From Arboricoccus pini (GTDB lineage: Bacteria; Pseudomonadota; Alphaproteobacteria; Geminicoccales; Geminicoccaceae), in the NCBI RefSeq assembly GCF_900187945.1, contig NZ_FYEH01000015.1, positions 23,608 to 87,607 on the forward strand: 64,000 nucleotides of DNA. Direction: 5' to 3'. Below, one piece after another: positions 36,184 to 45,558 of the stretch. The position numbers and the translations under genes are program-made. The first letter of the stretch is position 1. Every line of letters begins with the position of its first letter. Under the pieces are notes generated by a model. That model searched no databases, was not told the origin of the DNA, and saw nothing but the letters and a program-made list of their open reading frames with translations.

Positions 36184-38235
36184 ATGCAGGCCTCCGATCG
36201 ATACCTCGCGGACCTCAATCCCGGCCAACGGGAAGCCGTGACGTTCGGTATCCCTGCGGGCGCCGCACCGGCCCCGCCGCTCCTCGTCATCGCCGGTGCC
36301 GGTACGGGCAAGACGACCACGTTGGCCCACCGCGTGGCGCGATTGGTCATGCACGGTGCCGATCCAGGCCGCATTCTGCTCTTGACCTTCAGCCGCCGGG
36401 CGGCCGACGAGATGCGCCGGCGGGTCGCGGCCATTCTCGATCAAGCGGCAGGCGATGCGGGCAGGGGCCTGGAATGGGCCGGTACCTTCCACGCCACGGG
36501 CCGACGCGTTTTGTCGATCTATGCGGCACAGGCGGGCCTGGAGGGGGGGGTCAGCGTCTTGGACCGGGCCGATGCGGCCGATCTTTTGGACCTTGTGCGC
36601 GCCGATCTGGACTTAGTCGGCGACATGCGGCGGTTTCCGAGGAAGGCCACATGCCTGCAGATCTACTCGGCCGCGGTGAATGGCGTCCTGCCGTTGGCGG
36701 AATTGCTAGCCCAGCGTTTTCCCTGGTGTGCTGAATGGGAAGCCCAGCTCAAGCGGCTCTTTGGCGCCTATGTTGAGGCCAAGCAGCACCAGGCCGCCCT
36801 CGATCTCGACGACCTGCTCCTCTGGTGGGAGCGGCTGATGCAGGAACCGGCTCTGGCGGCCCATGTGGGGAACCGCTTCGACCATGTGCTGGTCGATGAG
36901 TACCAGGACACCAATCCCGTGCAGCAACGCATCCTTCTGGCACTCAAGCCGGATGGTGCCGGTGTCACGGCGGTAGGCGACGATGCGCAGGCGATCTACA
37001 GCTTTCGCGGTGCCAGCGTGCGCAACATCCTGGATTTTCCCAAGGCGTTCGTCCCGCCCGCGGCCATCCTGGCGCTGAGCGCGAACTATCGCTCGACACA
37101 GCCGATCCTGGATGCGGCTGGCGCAGTCATCGGGCTTAGACACGAAGGCTTCGCCAAGGCGCTCGAGGCCGTGCGACCGGGCGGTGTCAAACCCGTCATC
37201 GCCCTTTTGCGCGACGACATCGCCCAGGCCCTCTATGTCGTCCGACGCATCCTCGAGAACCGCGAGGCCGGCACGCGCCTCAACGATCAGGCCGTGCTCT
37301 TTCGAACCGGCCAGCACAGTGCTGCCCTGGAGCTCGAGCTCACCCGGCGCGGTATTCCCTTCGTCAAATGGGGCGGCCTGCGCTTCCTGGATGCAGCCCA
37401 CGTCAAGGACCTTCTGGCGCTGCTGCGTTGGTCGCGTAACCTCAAGGACCGCGTCGCCGGGATGCGCTCCCTCCAGCTCCTGCCGGGCATCGGTCCGGGT
37501 ACGGCAAAGCGACTGATGACGGCGCTGGAGGTCAAGGGCGATCCCGCCAGCCTCGCCAGCATTGTCGTGCCACCGGCGGCACGGCCGCACTGGCCAGGGT
37601 TCGTCGGCATGATGGCCGATCTGGTCCAAGACCCCGCTTGGCCGGGCGATCTCGTCCGCCTGCGCGATTTCCTGGAGCCACGCCTGCCGGAGCTCTATGA
37701 GGGCGGCCAAAGCCGGGTCCAGGACCTGGACCAGCTGGCCGCCCTGGCGGAACGACATGCTGATGCCGAGGCCTTCCTGGCCGAGATGGTTCTGGACCCG
37801 CCGGAGCTGACGGGCGACCAGGCGGGGCCGCCCTCGCTCGACGAGGAGCAACTCGTCCTCTCGACGATCCATTCGGCCAAGGGCCAGGAATGGCGCTCCG
37901 TTTTCGTCCTCAATTGCGTCGATGGCTGCATCCCCTCCGACCTGGCGGTCGGCAGTGCTGCCGACATCGAGGAGGAGCGGCGGCTTTTCTATGTCGCCAT
38001 GACCCGTGCCAAGGACGAGCTCGAGCTGCTGCAGCCTGAGCGCTTCTTCATCCTGCAGCAGGCGGCGCGCGGCGACCGGCATGTGCGGGCCATCCGCACC
38101 CGCTTCATCCCCGATCGCCTGCTTCGCTTTTTCACCCGTCGCAACGAACATCCATGGCGCGGCGCCGACGCGCCGGCGTCCGCCTTGCCGCGGCTGGACG
38201 TGAAGGCCGATCTGCGGCGGATGTGGGCGGAGTAG
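36184..38235 (+). CDS. UvrD/Rep-family ATP-dependent DNA helicase
   Basis: 683 aa from ATG 36184. Superfamily 1A motifs are complete: Q region LNPGQREAV, I VIAGAGTGKTTTL, Ia LLTFSRRAADEM, II LVDEYQDTNPVQQ, III GDDAQAIYSFRGA, IV LSANYRST, V LSTIHSAKGQEW, VI FYVAMTRAKDEL. It unwinds DNA 3'-5' in repair or replication restart. It is a shorter, distinct relative of UvrD. A G8 run near 36543-36550 lies in the coding sequence. Tightly linked to purC (five-base gap); whether the pair is functionally related is unknown. Confidence 0.93.
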   Translation: MQASDRYLADLNPGQREAVTFGIPAGAAPAPPLLVIAGAGTGKTTTLAHRVARLVMHGADPGRILLLTFSRRAADEMRRRVAAILDQAAGDAGRGLEWAGTFHATGRRVLSIYAAQAGLEGGVSVLDRADAADLLDLVRADLDLVGDMRRFPRKATCLQIYSAAVNGVLPLAELLAQRFPWCAEWEAQLKRLFGAYVEAKQHQAALDLDDLLLWWERLMQEPALAAHVGNRFDHVLVDEYQDTNPVQQRILLALKPDGAGVTAVGDDAQAIYSFRGASVRNILDFPKAFVPPAAILALSANYRSTQPILDAAGAVIGLRHEGFAKALEAVRPGGVKPVIALLRDDIAQALYVVRRILENREAGTRLNDQAVLFRTGQHSAALELELTRRGIPFVKWGGLRFLDAAHVKDLLALLRWSRNLKDRVAGMRSLQLLPGIGPGTAKRLMTALEVKGDPASLASIVVPPAARPHWPGFVGMMADLVQDPAWPGDLVRLRDFLEPRLPELYEGGQSRVQDLDQLAALAERHADAEAFLAEMVLDPPELTGDQAGPPSLDEEQLVLSTIHSAKGQEWRSVFVLNCVDGCIPSDLAVGSAADIEEERRLFYVAMTRAKDELELLQPERFFILQQAARGDRHVRAIRTRFIPDRLLRFFTRRNEHPWRGADAPASALPRLDVKADLRRMWAE

Positions 38236-38252
38236 AAAGAAAGGGCTATTCC

Positions 38253-40604
38253 ATGGTGCAAAGGACGCGCATCGAGCTCGAGGGCTTGAAGGCGGCGGCG
38301 GAGATCGTCGTCGACACGAGCGGCATCCCGCATCTGCGGGCGGAGAGCCGTGCCGACCTCTTCCTCGTCCAGGGCTTCAATGCCGCCCGCGACCGGCTCT
38401 GGCAGCTCGACCTTTGGCGCAAACGCGGCCTTGGCCTGCTGGCGTCGGATTTCGGCCCGGGCTACCTCATGCAGGATCAGGCCGCCCGGCTCTTTCTCTA
38501 TCGCGGCGACATGACGGCCGAATGGGCTGCCTATGGCACTCCGAATACGCGCGCCATCGTCCAGGCGTTCGTCAGCGGCATCAACGCCTTCATCGAGTTG
38601 ACGCAAGCCGATCCGTCCTGGCTGCCCCCCGAGTTCGCGGCGTTCGGAACGAAGCCTGGACGGTTCGCGGCGGAAGACGTCGTCCGCATCCGCAGCCACG
38701 CGCTGGCACGCAACATGCTGGCGGAGGTGGCGCGCGCCAGGGTCGCTGCGGCAGGCGCCCTCGCGGCCGATATTTATCGCAAGGACATCGCCCCACCGCA
38801 TGTGCTGGCATTGCCGGACGGGCTCGATCCCGCGCTCATCCCGGCAGGCGTGGAGGACATGTTTCTCCTGGCGACAGCACCGGTCACGTTTCGGCCCGAC
38901 CGCTTGGCCGCCTCGCTCGCTGAAGCGCCACTCTGGTCCAAGGTCAACGCGCAGGGTGAGGTGGTGGCCGAGGCTTCCGCCCTATCGCCGTTCGAGGGGC
39001 GCGAGGGGTCCAATAACTGGGCTGTGGCGCCTTCGCGGACGACGACCGGCCGGCCGATCCTGGCCAGCGACCCGCACCGGGCGCATCTGCTGCCCTCCTT
39101 GCGCTACATCGCCCATCTGACCTGCCCCGATCTGGACCTGATCGGGGCAGGGGAGCCGGCGCTGCCCGGCCTGTCGCTCGGTCATAATGGCAAGGCGGCC
39201 TTCAGCCTCACCATCTTCCCGGCCGATCAGGAGGATCTCTATGTCTGCGAGCGGCATCCCTCCGATCCCCGGCTCTATCGCTACGGCGACGGCTATGAGC
39301 CATTCCAGACGGTCGAGGAGACGATCCCCGTCAAAGATGCCTCCCCGCAACCGGTCACGCTCAGCTTCACACGCCATGGTCCCTTGATCCACGCCACGGC
39401 CACGCACGCCTTCGCACTCCGCACGGTCTGGCAGGAGCCGGGTACGGCCCCCTATCTCGGCAGCCTTGCCTATATGGATTGTGCCAGCGTCGAGGGCTTC
39501 GAGGCAGCACTGGCCAGTTGGGCTTCCCCCACCGTCAACCAGGTCTATGCCGATACATCCGGCAGGATTGCCCGGATCACGGCCGGCAAGGTGCCTAGGA
39601 GGCGGAACTTCGACGGGCTGCTGCCAGTGCCGGGCGATGGGCGCTATGAGTGGCATGGGTTTTGGACCACGGCCGATCTGCCGCGTGCGATCGATCCGCC
39701 GGAGGGCTTCGTCTTCAGCGCCAATGAGATGAACCTGCCGCCGGGCGATCCGAATCTCGAGCGCCATCTGGGATATGAGTGGCTGGAGGCCTCGCGCGCC
39801 GTCGTGATCAGCCGCCATCTGGCCGATCAGGCGCCGCACGGCATCGAGGCCGCCATGCGCTTGCAGAACGACGTGACCTCGCTGCCGGCGCTGCGGGTGC
39901 AGGCCGTGCTCCTGGCCCAGGAGCACGGCGACTGGTCGGCGACGGCTACGCGCGCGCAAGCGCTGCTGGCCGACTGGGACGGCCGCCTGCTGAAAGCGAG
40001 CGCGCCAGCGCTTCTCTTCGAGATCTGGTGGATGCGGCATTTAAAGCCTGCTTTGCTCGCGGGCCTCGTCGCCGATCCCGCCGTTCGGGCGAAATTGACG
40101 CCGCTCGATAACGAGCCGCTCCTCGTCCATCTCGAAGCCATGGCCAGGGAAGCGTTGCACCCGGTCCTGACGGCCAGCCTCGAACAAGCCTGGGAGGATT
40201 GCGCCGCAAGGCTTGGACCCGATCCGGCCTTTTGGAGCTGGGGGCGCCTGCACCATGCCCATTTCATCCACCCGCAATCCTGCTTGCCGGGTTCGCCCGG
40301 TCGGGATGTCGGTCCGCTGGAGCTTGGTGGCAGCAACAGCACCGTCATGAATGCCGGCTACGATCCGGGCAGCTTCAGAACGAATGTCGGCGCTACCTTC
40401 CGCATGGTGCTGGATGTTGGCCACTGGGACTCGAGCTTCGCGATCAACGCGCCCGGCCAATCGGGCGATCCGCGCTCGCCGCATTATGACGATCTGGCCG
40501 CGCTTTGGGCCGAGGGTCGCTACGTGCCGCTCCTCTATTCCCAAGCCGAGATCGACCGCGCGGCCGAGCACGTGGTCGAGCTTCGACCCAAGCCCGCGAC
40601 TTGA
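38253..40604 (+). CDS. Penicillin acylase family protein (N-terminal nucleophile hydrolase)
   Basis: 783 aa from ATG 38253, preceded by AAAGGG. The Ntn nucleophile is S253 in EGREGSNNWAVAPSRT, where precursor self-cleavage would separate alpha and beta chains. Other marks: QGFNAARDRLWQLDLWRKRG, ASDPHRAHLLPS, LGHNGKAAFSLT and NSTVMNAGYDPGSFRTNVGATFRMVLDVG. The usual signal peptide is missing, so it appears cytoplasmic. Family members cleave acyl amides such as beta-lactam side chains or N-acyl homoserine lactones; the substrate here is unknown. It follows the helicase by 17 bases. Confidence 0.9.
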   Translation: MVQRTRIELEGLKAAAEIVVDTSGIPHLRAESRADLFLVQGFNAARDRLWQLDLWRKRGLGLLASDFGPGYLMQDQAARLFLYRGDMTAEWAAYGTPNTRAIVQAFVSGINAFIELTQADPSWLPPEFAAFGTKPGRFAAEDVVRIRSHALARNMLAEVARARVAAAGALAADIYRKDIAPPHVLALPDGLDPALIPAGVEDMFLLATAPVTFRPDRLAASLAEAPLWSKVNAQGEVVAEASALSPFEGREGSNNWAVAPSRTTTGRPILASDPHRAHLLPSLRYIAHLTCPDLDLIGAGEPALPGLSLGHNGKAAFSLTIFPADQEDLYVCERHPSDPRLYRYGDGYEPFQTVEETIPVKDASPQPVTLSFTRHGPLIHATATHAFALRTVWQEPGTAPYLGSLAYMDCASVEGFEAALASWASPTVNQVYADTSGRIARITAGKVPRRRNFDGLLPVPGDGRYEWHGFWTTADLPRAIDPPEGFVFSANEMNLPPGDPNLERHLGYEWLEASRAVVISRHLADQAPHGIEAAMRLQNDVTSLPALRVQAVLLAQEHGDWSATATRAQALLADWDGRLLKASAPALLFEIWWMRHLKPALLAGLVADPAVRAKLTPLDNEPLLVHLEAMAREALHPVLTASLEQAWEDCAARLGPDPAFWSWGRLHHAHFIHPQSCLPGSPGRDVGPLELGGSNSTVMNAGYDPGSFRTNVGATFRMVLDVGHWDSSFAINAPGQSGDPRSPHYDDLAALWAEGRYVPLLYSQAEIDRAAEHVVELRPKPAT

Positions 40605-41462
40605 GGCACGCTTATCGCAGCGTCTGTCGCCCGCTACAGGGCCCGGATTCGCCAAGCGTCGAGAAACTTGCACACCTTGAGGGCCTTAACGAAGAGTAAT
40701 GACAATCTCTTGCGTCACCGGGCGTGGCCATGAAGGTGGCGAGCATCTCGTTCGCGGCGACTCCTGCTCCTGGCGTGTCGGCGGCCAGCTTGCCATCTAC
40801 AAGGTTGAACATGTCCTTCCGGCCACAACCGGTTTTGCTGACGATGCGCCATTGTCGGATACGATCTGGATCACGGGAAGCTTCACGACCAGCGAACTCG
40901 GTAGGAGCGATTCGGCATTGAACGGGTAGCATTCGATCCTCGATCCGGACTTCGGCTTCAATCTCACCATCACCAGCGTCCGCACCGGGGCGCCGGCAAC
41001 CGCGTCTTATTCGCCTGACCTGGACACCCTGTTTGGCGAGGTCAGCCTGACCGCGCGCTCGGGAAGTTTAATGCTGCATTTTGCGGTGGCGGTGGTTCAT
41101 TCAATATAGGGCCGGCTTTCGGGCGACGCGCTCGAGCTGAACGATCAGCGACGGCTGTCTGGACTTGCAGGAGCAGGCCGGCGTCTAAGCCCATCTGGAT
41201 CAGCTGATTGATGCTTACGGCAGCCGGTCTTTGGCGAGCACGGACTTTGTTTCGGCGTAACGCCGATCCCGGCGGTATTCTTCTTGCTTGCCGGTGGGCT
41301 TGAGCGGGCTCGTCTGCCTGGACGCGGCGCTGGGCTCTCGCCCGGCGATTGGCGTGCCAGCCTTACTCCGCATCGGCGAAACCGGCCGGCTACGACGTCC
41401 CGATGCCATGTCGTGGGATGTCAATCGCCAGCCGGTTCCACCCTACCGAGCCGACCTCAGCT
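40605..41462. other. 858-base gap with a probable gene remnant
   Basis: Contains the disrupted frame at 40699-41116. Beyond that, on the left flank of the aminotransferase gene, only short frames without recognisable domains were seen. Confidence 0.5.
40699..41116 (+). pseudogene. Possible remnant of an unidentified protein gene
   Basis: A frame from 40699 reads LSDTIWITGSFTTSELGRSDSALNG, meets TAG at 40927-40929, then continues in the same frame with coding-like sequence (HSILDPDFGFNLTITSVRTG, ASYSPDLDTLFGEVSL) to TAG at 41114. The beta-strand-rich pattern suggests part of a surface or secreted protein. No start site or full domain can be identified, so the call is tentative. Confidence 0.35.
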
Positions 41463-42752
41463 TCAGGCGGCCTTAGCTATCTTGCCGGCGATCAGCCGGC
41501 CCAGCCGGCTGATGCCTTCCTCGATGCGTGCCGGACTGGCGGAAGAAAAGCTCAGCCTTGCCGTGTTCCGGCCAGAGCCGTCAGGAAAGAAGGCGCCGCC
41601 CGGCACATAAGCGATGCGCTCGCTTGTCACCGCCTCGGCCAGGAGGATGGTGGCGTCCAGATGCGGCGGCAAGGTAAGCCAGATGAACATGCCACCTTCA
41701 GGCACCGTCCATTCTACGCCCTTCGGCATGTGGCGCCCAAGCGCGTCCAGCATCGCGTCGCGGCGGGTGCCGTAGGCGGCGCAGGCTTTCTCGACCTGGG
41801 CGGCATAGACGGATTCCGCCAGGCGGTGTGTGACCATCTGGTTAATGGTGGCGCTGTGCAGGTCGCCTGCCTGCTTGATCAGCACGATCTTGCTGACGAC
41901 GGGCGCGGCGGCGCAGATCCACCCGACGCGCAGGCCTGGCACCAGTGTTTTTGAGAACGTGCCACAATAGAGTGTGCGGGTCTGTTCGATATCGCCGCGA
42001 CGAGCGATTTCGAGGGCCAGGAGCGAGGGTTCGTGCGTGCCCTCGAAGCGCAGCGCCTGATAGGCGGCATCCTCAATGAGAGGGATGTCAAGAGCATCGA
42101 TGAGATCGAGGAGCCGCTCCCTGCCGGCGCGGTCGAGCGTGCGGCCCGTCGGGTTGGAGACATCGGGCACGAGATAGGCAAGGCGCGGTCGGCTGCCCGC
42201 GGCTCTGGCGCGGTCGATGACCGCGGCCGCCAAGGCCGATGCTGGTTCGTTGCTGTCGATCGGCAGCTTGTCGTACCGCGGCTCGTAGGGATTGAGAGCC
42301 TGAAGGGCGCCCAGATAGGTGGGCCAGGTGACAAGGGCGGTGTCACCTTGCATCAAAAACAGTTTGGCGATGAAGTCGAGCGCCTGCTGCGAGCCCGAGG
42401 TGATGACGATATTGTCGATCCCGCAGGGGACGCCCAGGGCCCGCATGTGGCGAACGATCCATTCGCGTAGCGGCCGGTAGCCTTCGCTCACCGAATATTG
42501 GAGGGCGGCTCCGGCATCCGGACCGGCCAGGATCGCCTGGTAGGCCGAGGCGATCTCGGCCTGGGGGAAAAGGGCCGCATCCGGGATGCCGCCGGCGAAG
42601 GAGATGACGTCGGGCTGGTCGAGAAGCTTCAAAAGCTCGCGGATCTCCGAGGCCCGCATGCGCTCCGAGCGCTCGCCGAAGCGTTGCTGCCAAAGCGCCT
42701 CGTTGCGGGCCGCATCGCCCTGCTGTGATTCACGATCGTCATTCGGGTTCAT
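41463..42752 (-). CDS. PLP-dependent aminotransferase (2-aminoadipate/LysN-like, class I/II)
   Basis: 429 aa, ribosome site AGGAGGA before ATG 42752. Fold type I features: ISFAGGIPDAALFP, LQYSVSEGYRPLREWIV, ITSGSQQALDFIAKLF, VPDVSNPTGRTL, the PLP lysine near residue 275 in YCGTFSKTLVPGLRVGW, and the arginine in RLSFSSAS. It has no GntR domain. Members transaminate 2-aminoadipate, branched-chain or aromatic amino acids with 2-oxoglutarate. It is a single gene. Confidence 0.9.
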   Translation of the reverse strand: MNPNDDRESQQGDAARNEALWQQRFGERSERMRASEIRELLKLLDQPDVISFAGGIPDAALFPQAEIASAYQAILAGPDAGAALQYSVSEGYRPLREWIVRHMRALGVPCGIDNIVITSGSQQALDFIAKLFLMQGDTALVTWPTYLGALQALNPYEPRYDKLPIDSNEPASALAAAVIDRARAAGSRPRLAYLVPDVSNPTGRTLDRAGRERLLDLIDALDIPLIEDAAYQALRFEGTHEPSLLALEIARRGDIEQTRTLYCGTFSKTLVPGLRVGWICAAAPVVSKIVLIKQAGDLHSATINQMVTHRLAESVYAAQVEKACAAYGTRRDAMLDALGRHMPKGVEWTVPEGGMFIWLTLPPHLDATILLAEAVTSERIAYVPGGAFFPDGSGRNTARLSFSSASPARIEEGISRLGRLIAGKIAKAA

Positions 42753-43645
42753 GCTTCCTCCTGGAAAACGGGCCTGGGCGGAGGAGCATCATCAAGATGG
42801 CCCCAACCGTCGCCGGCGGGGCTGGGGATCAAGACGTCTAAGCGCAGAGCGCCGGTGATCCCAGCCCGCCGAAGCAGGGGATTACGCGTACGTTGCTAAT
42901 CTCAAAAAACTTAGACATTTCAGGTACTAGGCGTCTTTGCGCTATCTAAAAACGGCAACGGGACATGCAGTCGCGACGACCGCTGTCGAGGCCTTGGAAT
43001 GGCTATAGGCCCGCCGATGGGCAGACGGCAAGCCTTTGTGTGAGGGCACGTCTTGCACGATTCTTTTGTCCCGCAGAGATCGCTTCAGCAGAAGGAGGCG
43101 GGATGATCGTTGCGCTTCCCGCCAACAAAGTGAGGGGGCCTGTGATTCAATGCGAAGATGCTGATGCCGTCAGACCACAAGCCAGCAACCATTATTGTGA
43201 CTCGATTATCCGAACAAATGTTTAACGATCTCGCGCTTGCGATGGGCCTGGTTGTTTCTTTCAAAGGGAACTGGCGGGCGCTCGAGCGGACTCGAAAGAG
43301 GCCTTGAAGAAGCCCGATGACGATCTTCGGACTCGCGCGGTGGGTCGATGGCATCCTCACAACCAGGGGTTGTTTGGAAATCCGACATGTCACCGACGGC
43401 GTTTCAGATCTGCTAGCCCGAAGCGGAATCCCCGGAGGGAATTTCGACATAGTGCCAGGGCGAGGCTGGCCCCTGGATAGAAGGCGGCATGATTGCTAGG
43501 TAGGAGCTTCTGGTTCGAATCCGGCATGGCGGACACGCCGTCCGACAATCGCGCGGCGCTGTGAAATTCTTCTCGCCTATAAGTTGTTAGGTGATAGGTT
43601 TCGGCGGCACCGGGTCTCCCAGCACCGCCGAGAGAGTAGCCGCTC
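42753..43645. other. 893-base gene-poor gap
   Basis: Composition is less GC-rich than the flanks. Short frames exist on both strands (for example 43085-43450, minus) but none is recognisable. A tRNA T-loop-like word occurs at 43512-43522 without the rest of a tRNA. Probably degenerate sequence. Confidence 0.45.
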
Positions 43646-43867
43646 ATGAACATGGACCATTTCACTTCGGCGAGGATGCTGGCTCAATATCGTGAGTTGG
43701 CGAGCGCATCGACGCCGACCGTACGGCGGCAAGAATTGTTGCGCGGGCTGCACGAGGAGGGCCGGAGTCTCTTCGCGTACGATCAGGCCCCTGGTGCAGC
43801 CGGGACGAGGGGCGCTGTGGTGCCGGACGAGTTGGATGAACGGCGGGAGGGTAAGCCGTCCCCCTGA
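43646..43867 (+). CDS. Small hypothetical protein
   Basis: 73 aa, MNMDHFTSARMLAQYRELASAS. Charged, helical N-terminal half and a Gly/Pro-rich tail. No recognisable domain; the ribosome site (GAGAGAG 14 bases upstream) is poor. It stands in a gene-poor region and may be spurious or a relic. Confidence 0.35.
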   Translation: MNMDHFTSARMLAQYRELASASTPTVRRQELLRGLHEEGRSLFAYDQAPGAAGTRGAVVPDELDERREGKPSP

Positions 43868-43990
43868 GGGCGCACGCCGTCAGGCAGCCTGCCAAAGGAT
43901 TTGTCATGCCAGCAGCGTCTTCATCGGTGCATGCGTGGCCTGCACGCGGGAGGGCTTGGCGCATCGGAGACGAGTCGCCTATTTGGCGCT

Positions 43991-44158
43991 ATGTTGCAGC
44001 GCACAATACATCTCTTTCCCTCGCTCGCCATCATGGCCGCCTGTGCCTGGGCGACGGTGGCCGCCTTTGAGCCGAGCTACGACAAAGTGGCGATCGCAAC
44101 GGCCCTCGTGCTGACCGGTTATCTCGCCGATCGCCTGGCCCCCAAAATAGCGTCCTGA
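43991..44158 (+). CDS. Possible small membrane protein
   Basis: 55 aa from ATG 43991 (MLQRTIHLFPSLAIMAACAW). Two hydrophobic stretches (LFPSLAIMAACAWATVAAF and VAIATALVLTGYLAD) suggest a two-pass membrane peptide. Evidence is limited to composition. Confidence 0.35.
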   Translation: MLQRTIHLFPSLAIMAACAWATVAAFEPSYDKVAIATALVLTGYLADRLAPKIAS

Positions 44159-44651
44159 GGCATTCGACCGTTATCTTGAAGCAGCTTAGATCTGTACTTC
44201 CTGATTCAAAATGGTAGCGGTTTCATCCCTCACTCCCGCGACCTGGTAGGCCCGGCTACGCCCTTGCCAGGAATTGCGGAAGCAGCCGGAGGACGAAGGG
44301 CGTCAACTCCTCGACTAAGCAAGGCATCGTGATCAGGCCCCTCGCTGAATGCCTGCGGCCACGTTCGTCACGCCCGCACGTCGTTCAGCGCTAAAGACTG
44401 CTGAAGCCGGTCGCCCGCAGGCGCGGCAACGTCAAAGATGCCTCCTCCATGTCGAGCCGCCAGTAGGCGGACCCTGCACGGGCCATGGTGTGACAGCCAG
44501 ATGATAGACACTTGACGCCGTCAATTGTTGATGGAATCCATTATGCTCAAGAAATCGGGCCAAGGAACGGCATTCATCGCTTCATAAGGCGAGACGCCAA
44601 GATGAATGTCGCCTGGCGGATCGGCGCCGGCGGCATCCAGGCAGGAGTCCT
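44159..44651. other. 493-base gap, nothing firm
   Basis: No convincing gene. A short minus-strand frame ending at 44391 looks like a C-terminal fragment but cannot be identified. Confidence 0.45.
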
Positions 44652-44999
44652 ATGGGACTTGATTCCGTTTGGCGTGCGCCGCTGGAGCCGCCGCTCTGGC
44701 ATGCGACGGCAATGGCGCCGCCCGCGACGACCTTGCGGCTCGAGCGTGAGACAAGCGTGCGGGTCTGCATGGCCGGTGCCGGCTGTTCCGCGCGCGGCGT
44801 GCCGACCGGCACCATGATGGGCACCGTGCTGGCCGATTGGGCGCAAAGCGTGCCGGCAGCCGACATGGCGATGCGGTCCGAGCCGACGCTGCGGGCATCG
44901 GGCTTCATGTCGGTGGCACCACGCGCCTATCTCGCCTGGTCACGCCTGGTGGATGGGCTGGCTGCGCGCCGGGCCGGCCTCAAGGCGCCGCCCTTTTGA
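44652..44999 (+). pseudogene. FAD-dependent oxidoreductase gene with large internal deletion
   Basis: The first ~40 codons (SVWRAPLEPPLWHATAMAPP, then VRVCMAGAGC) resemble the start of a DadA/glycine oxidase-type flavoprotein up to the beginning of its dinucleotide-binding motif. The frame then passes straight into the family C-terminus: SARGVPTGTMMGTVLADWA and FMSVAPRAYLAWSRLVDGLAARR. About 300 residues of the usual ~430 are absent, so the product cannot bind FAD. The TTG start of the marR gene overlaps its stop, which suggests the deleted gene was once co-translated with marR. Confidence 0.7.
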
Positions 45000-45532
45000 G
45001 CGCGCCTGACCCGTCTCGGTTTGACGATCGCCGCCGGCGCCTGACGCCCAAGACGATCGATGTCTCGCGGGTCGAGTTCGACATCTTCAAAGATCTCTTG
45101 AGCTTCTATGCCCGTTCGGTGGTGCAGACTCTGAACCATGACCTCGATGCGGAAATGGCGGGGCTGCCCGTCGCCAAAGGGACCGGCAAGATCGCCACCT
45201 TGCTGCTGATCGGCGCCAATCCGGGCATCCGACCTTCCGTGATCGCGCATTACATCTTGAAGGATCGCTCCGCCTTGGCACGGCTTTTGGATCAGATGCA
45301 GCGCGAGGGGTTGGTGGAACAGCGCGTCCAGAGCGACGAGCGGCGCGCACACCAACTCTATCTGACCGATGCCGGAGAGGCCCTGGCCACGCATGTTCGC
45401 GAAATCGCGCTCCGGCAGAATGACCGCTTTTTCGCCGCACTCTCGGCGGCCGAACGCCAGAGCCTCTTGAGCATATTGAAGAAGCTCTACCGGGCGCGCG
45501 TGACCGACCTGCCCGGTTCGATTGAACCCTGA
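44996..45532 (+). CDS. MarR family transcriptional regulator
   Basis: 178 aa from TTG 44996, which overlaps the TGA of the preceding remnant; no ATG occurs nearby in frame. Winged-helix pattern: KIATLLLIGANPGIRPSVIAHYILKDRSALARLLDQMQREGLVEQRV then SDERRAHQLYLTDAGEAL, the classical MarR wing. It likely controls neighbouring oxidoreductase genes in response to a small ligand. The SDR gene follows after 26 bases. Confidence 0.87.
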   Translation: MSAPDPSRFDDRRRRLTPKTIDVSRVEFDIFKDLLSFYARSVVQTLNHDLDAEMAGLPVAKGTGKIATLLLIGANPGIRPSVIAHYILKDRSALARLLDQMQREGLVEQRVQSDERRAHQLYLTDAGEALATHVREIALRQNDRFFAALSAAERQSLLSILKKLYRARVTDLPGSIEP

Positions 45533-45558
45533 AGTGGATTGCATGGAATGATTGGCCA

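Noticed and set aside
36706..38151. 481-codon open frame on the minus strand
   Set aside because: Antisense to the complete UvrD-family helicase; no recognisable motif or ribosome site.
43085..43450. 121-codon minus-strand frame in the gene-poor gap
   Set aside because: Ser/Arg/Pro-rich with no recognisable domain or ribosome site.
43512..43522. GGTTCGAATCC, resembling a tRNA T-loop
   Set aside because: No matching acceptor, D or anticodon arms could be found around it. At most a remnant of an integration site, which cannot be supported.
44391..44489. 32-codon minus-strand frame starting MARAGSAYWRLDM
   Set aside because: Too short to assign; looks like a C-terminal fragment but the family cannot be named.
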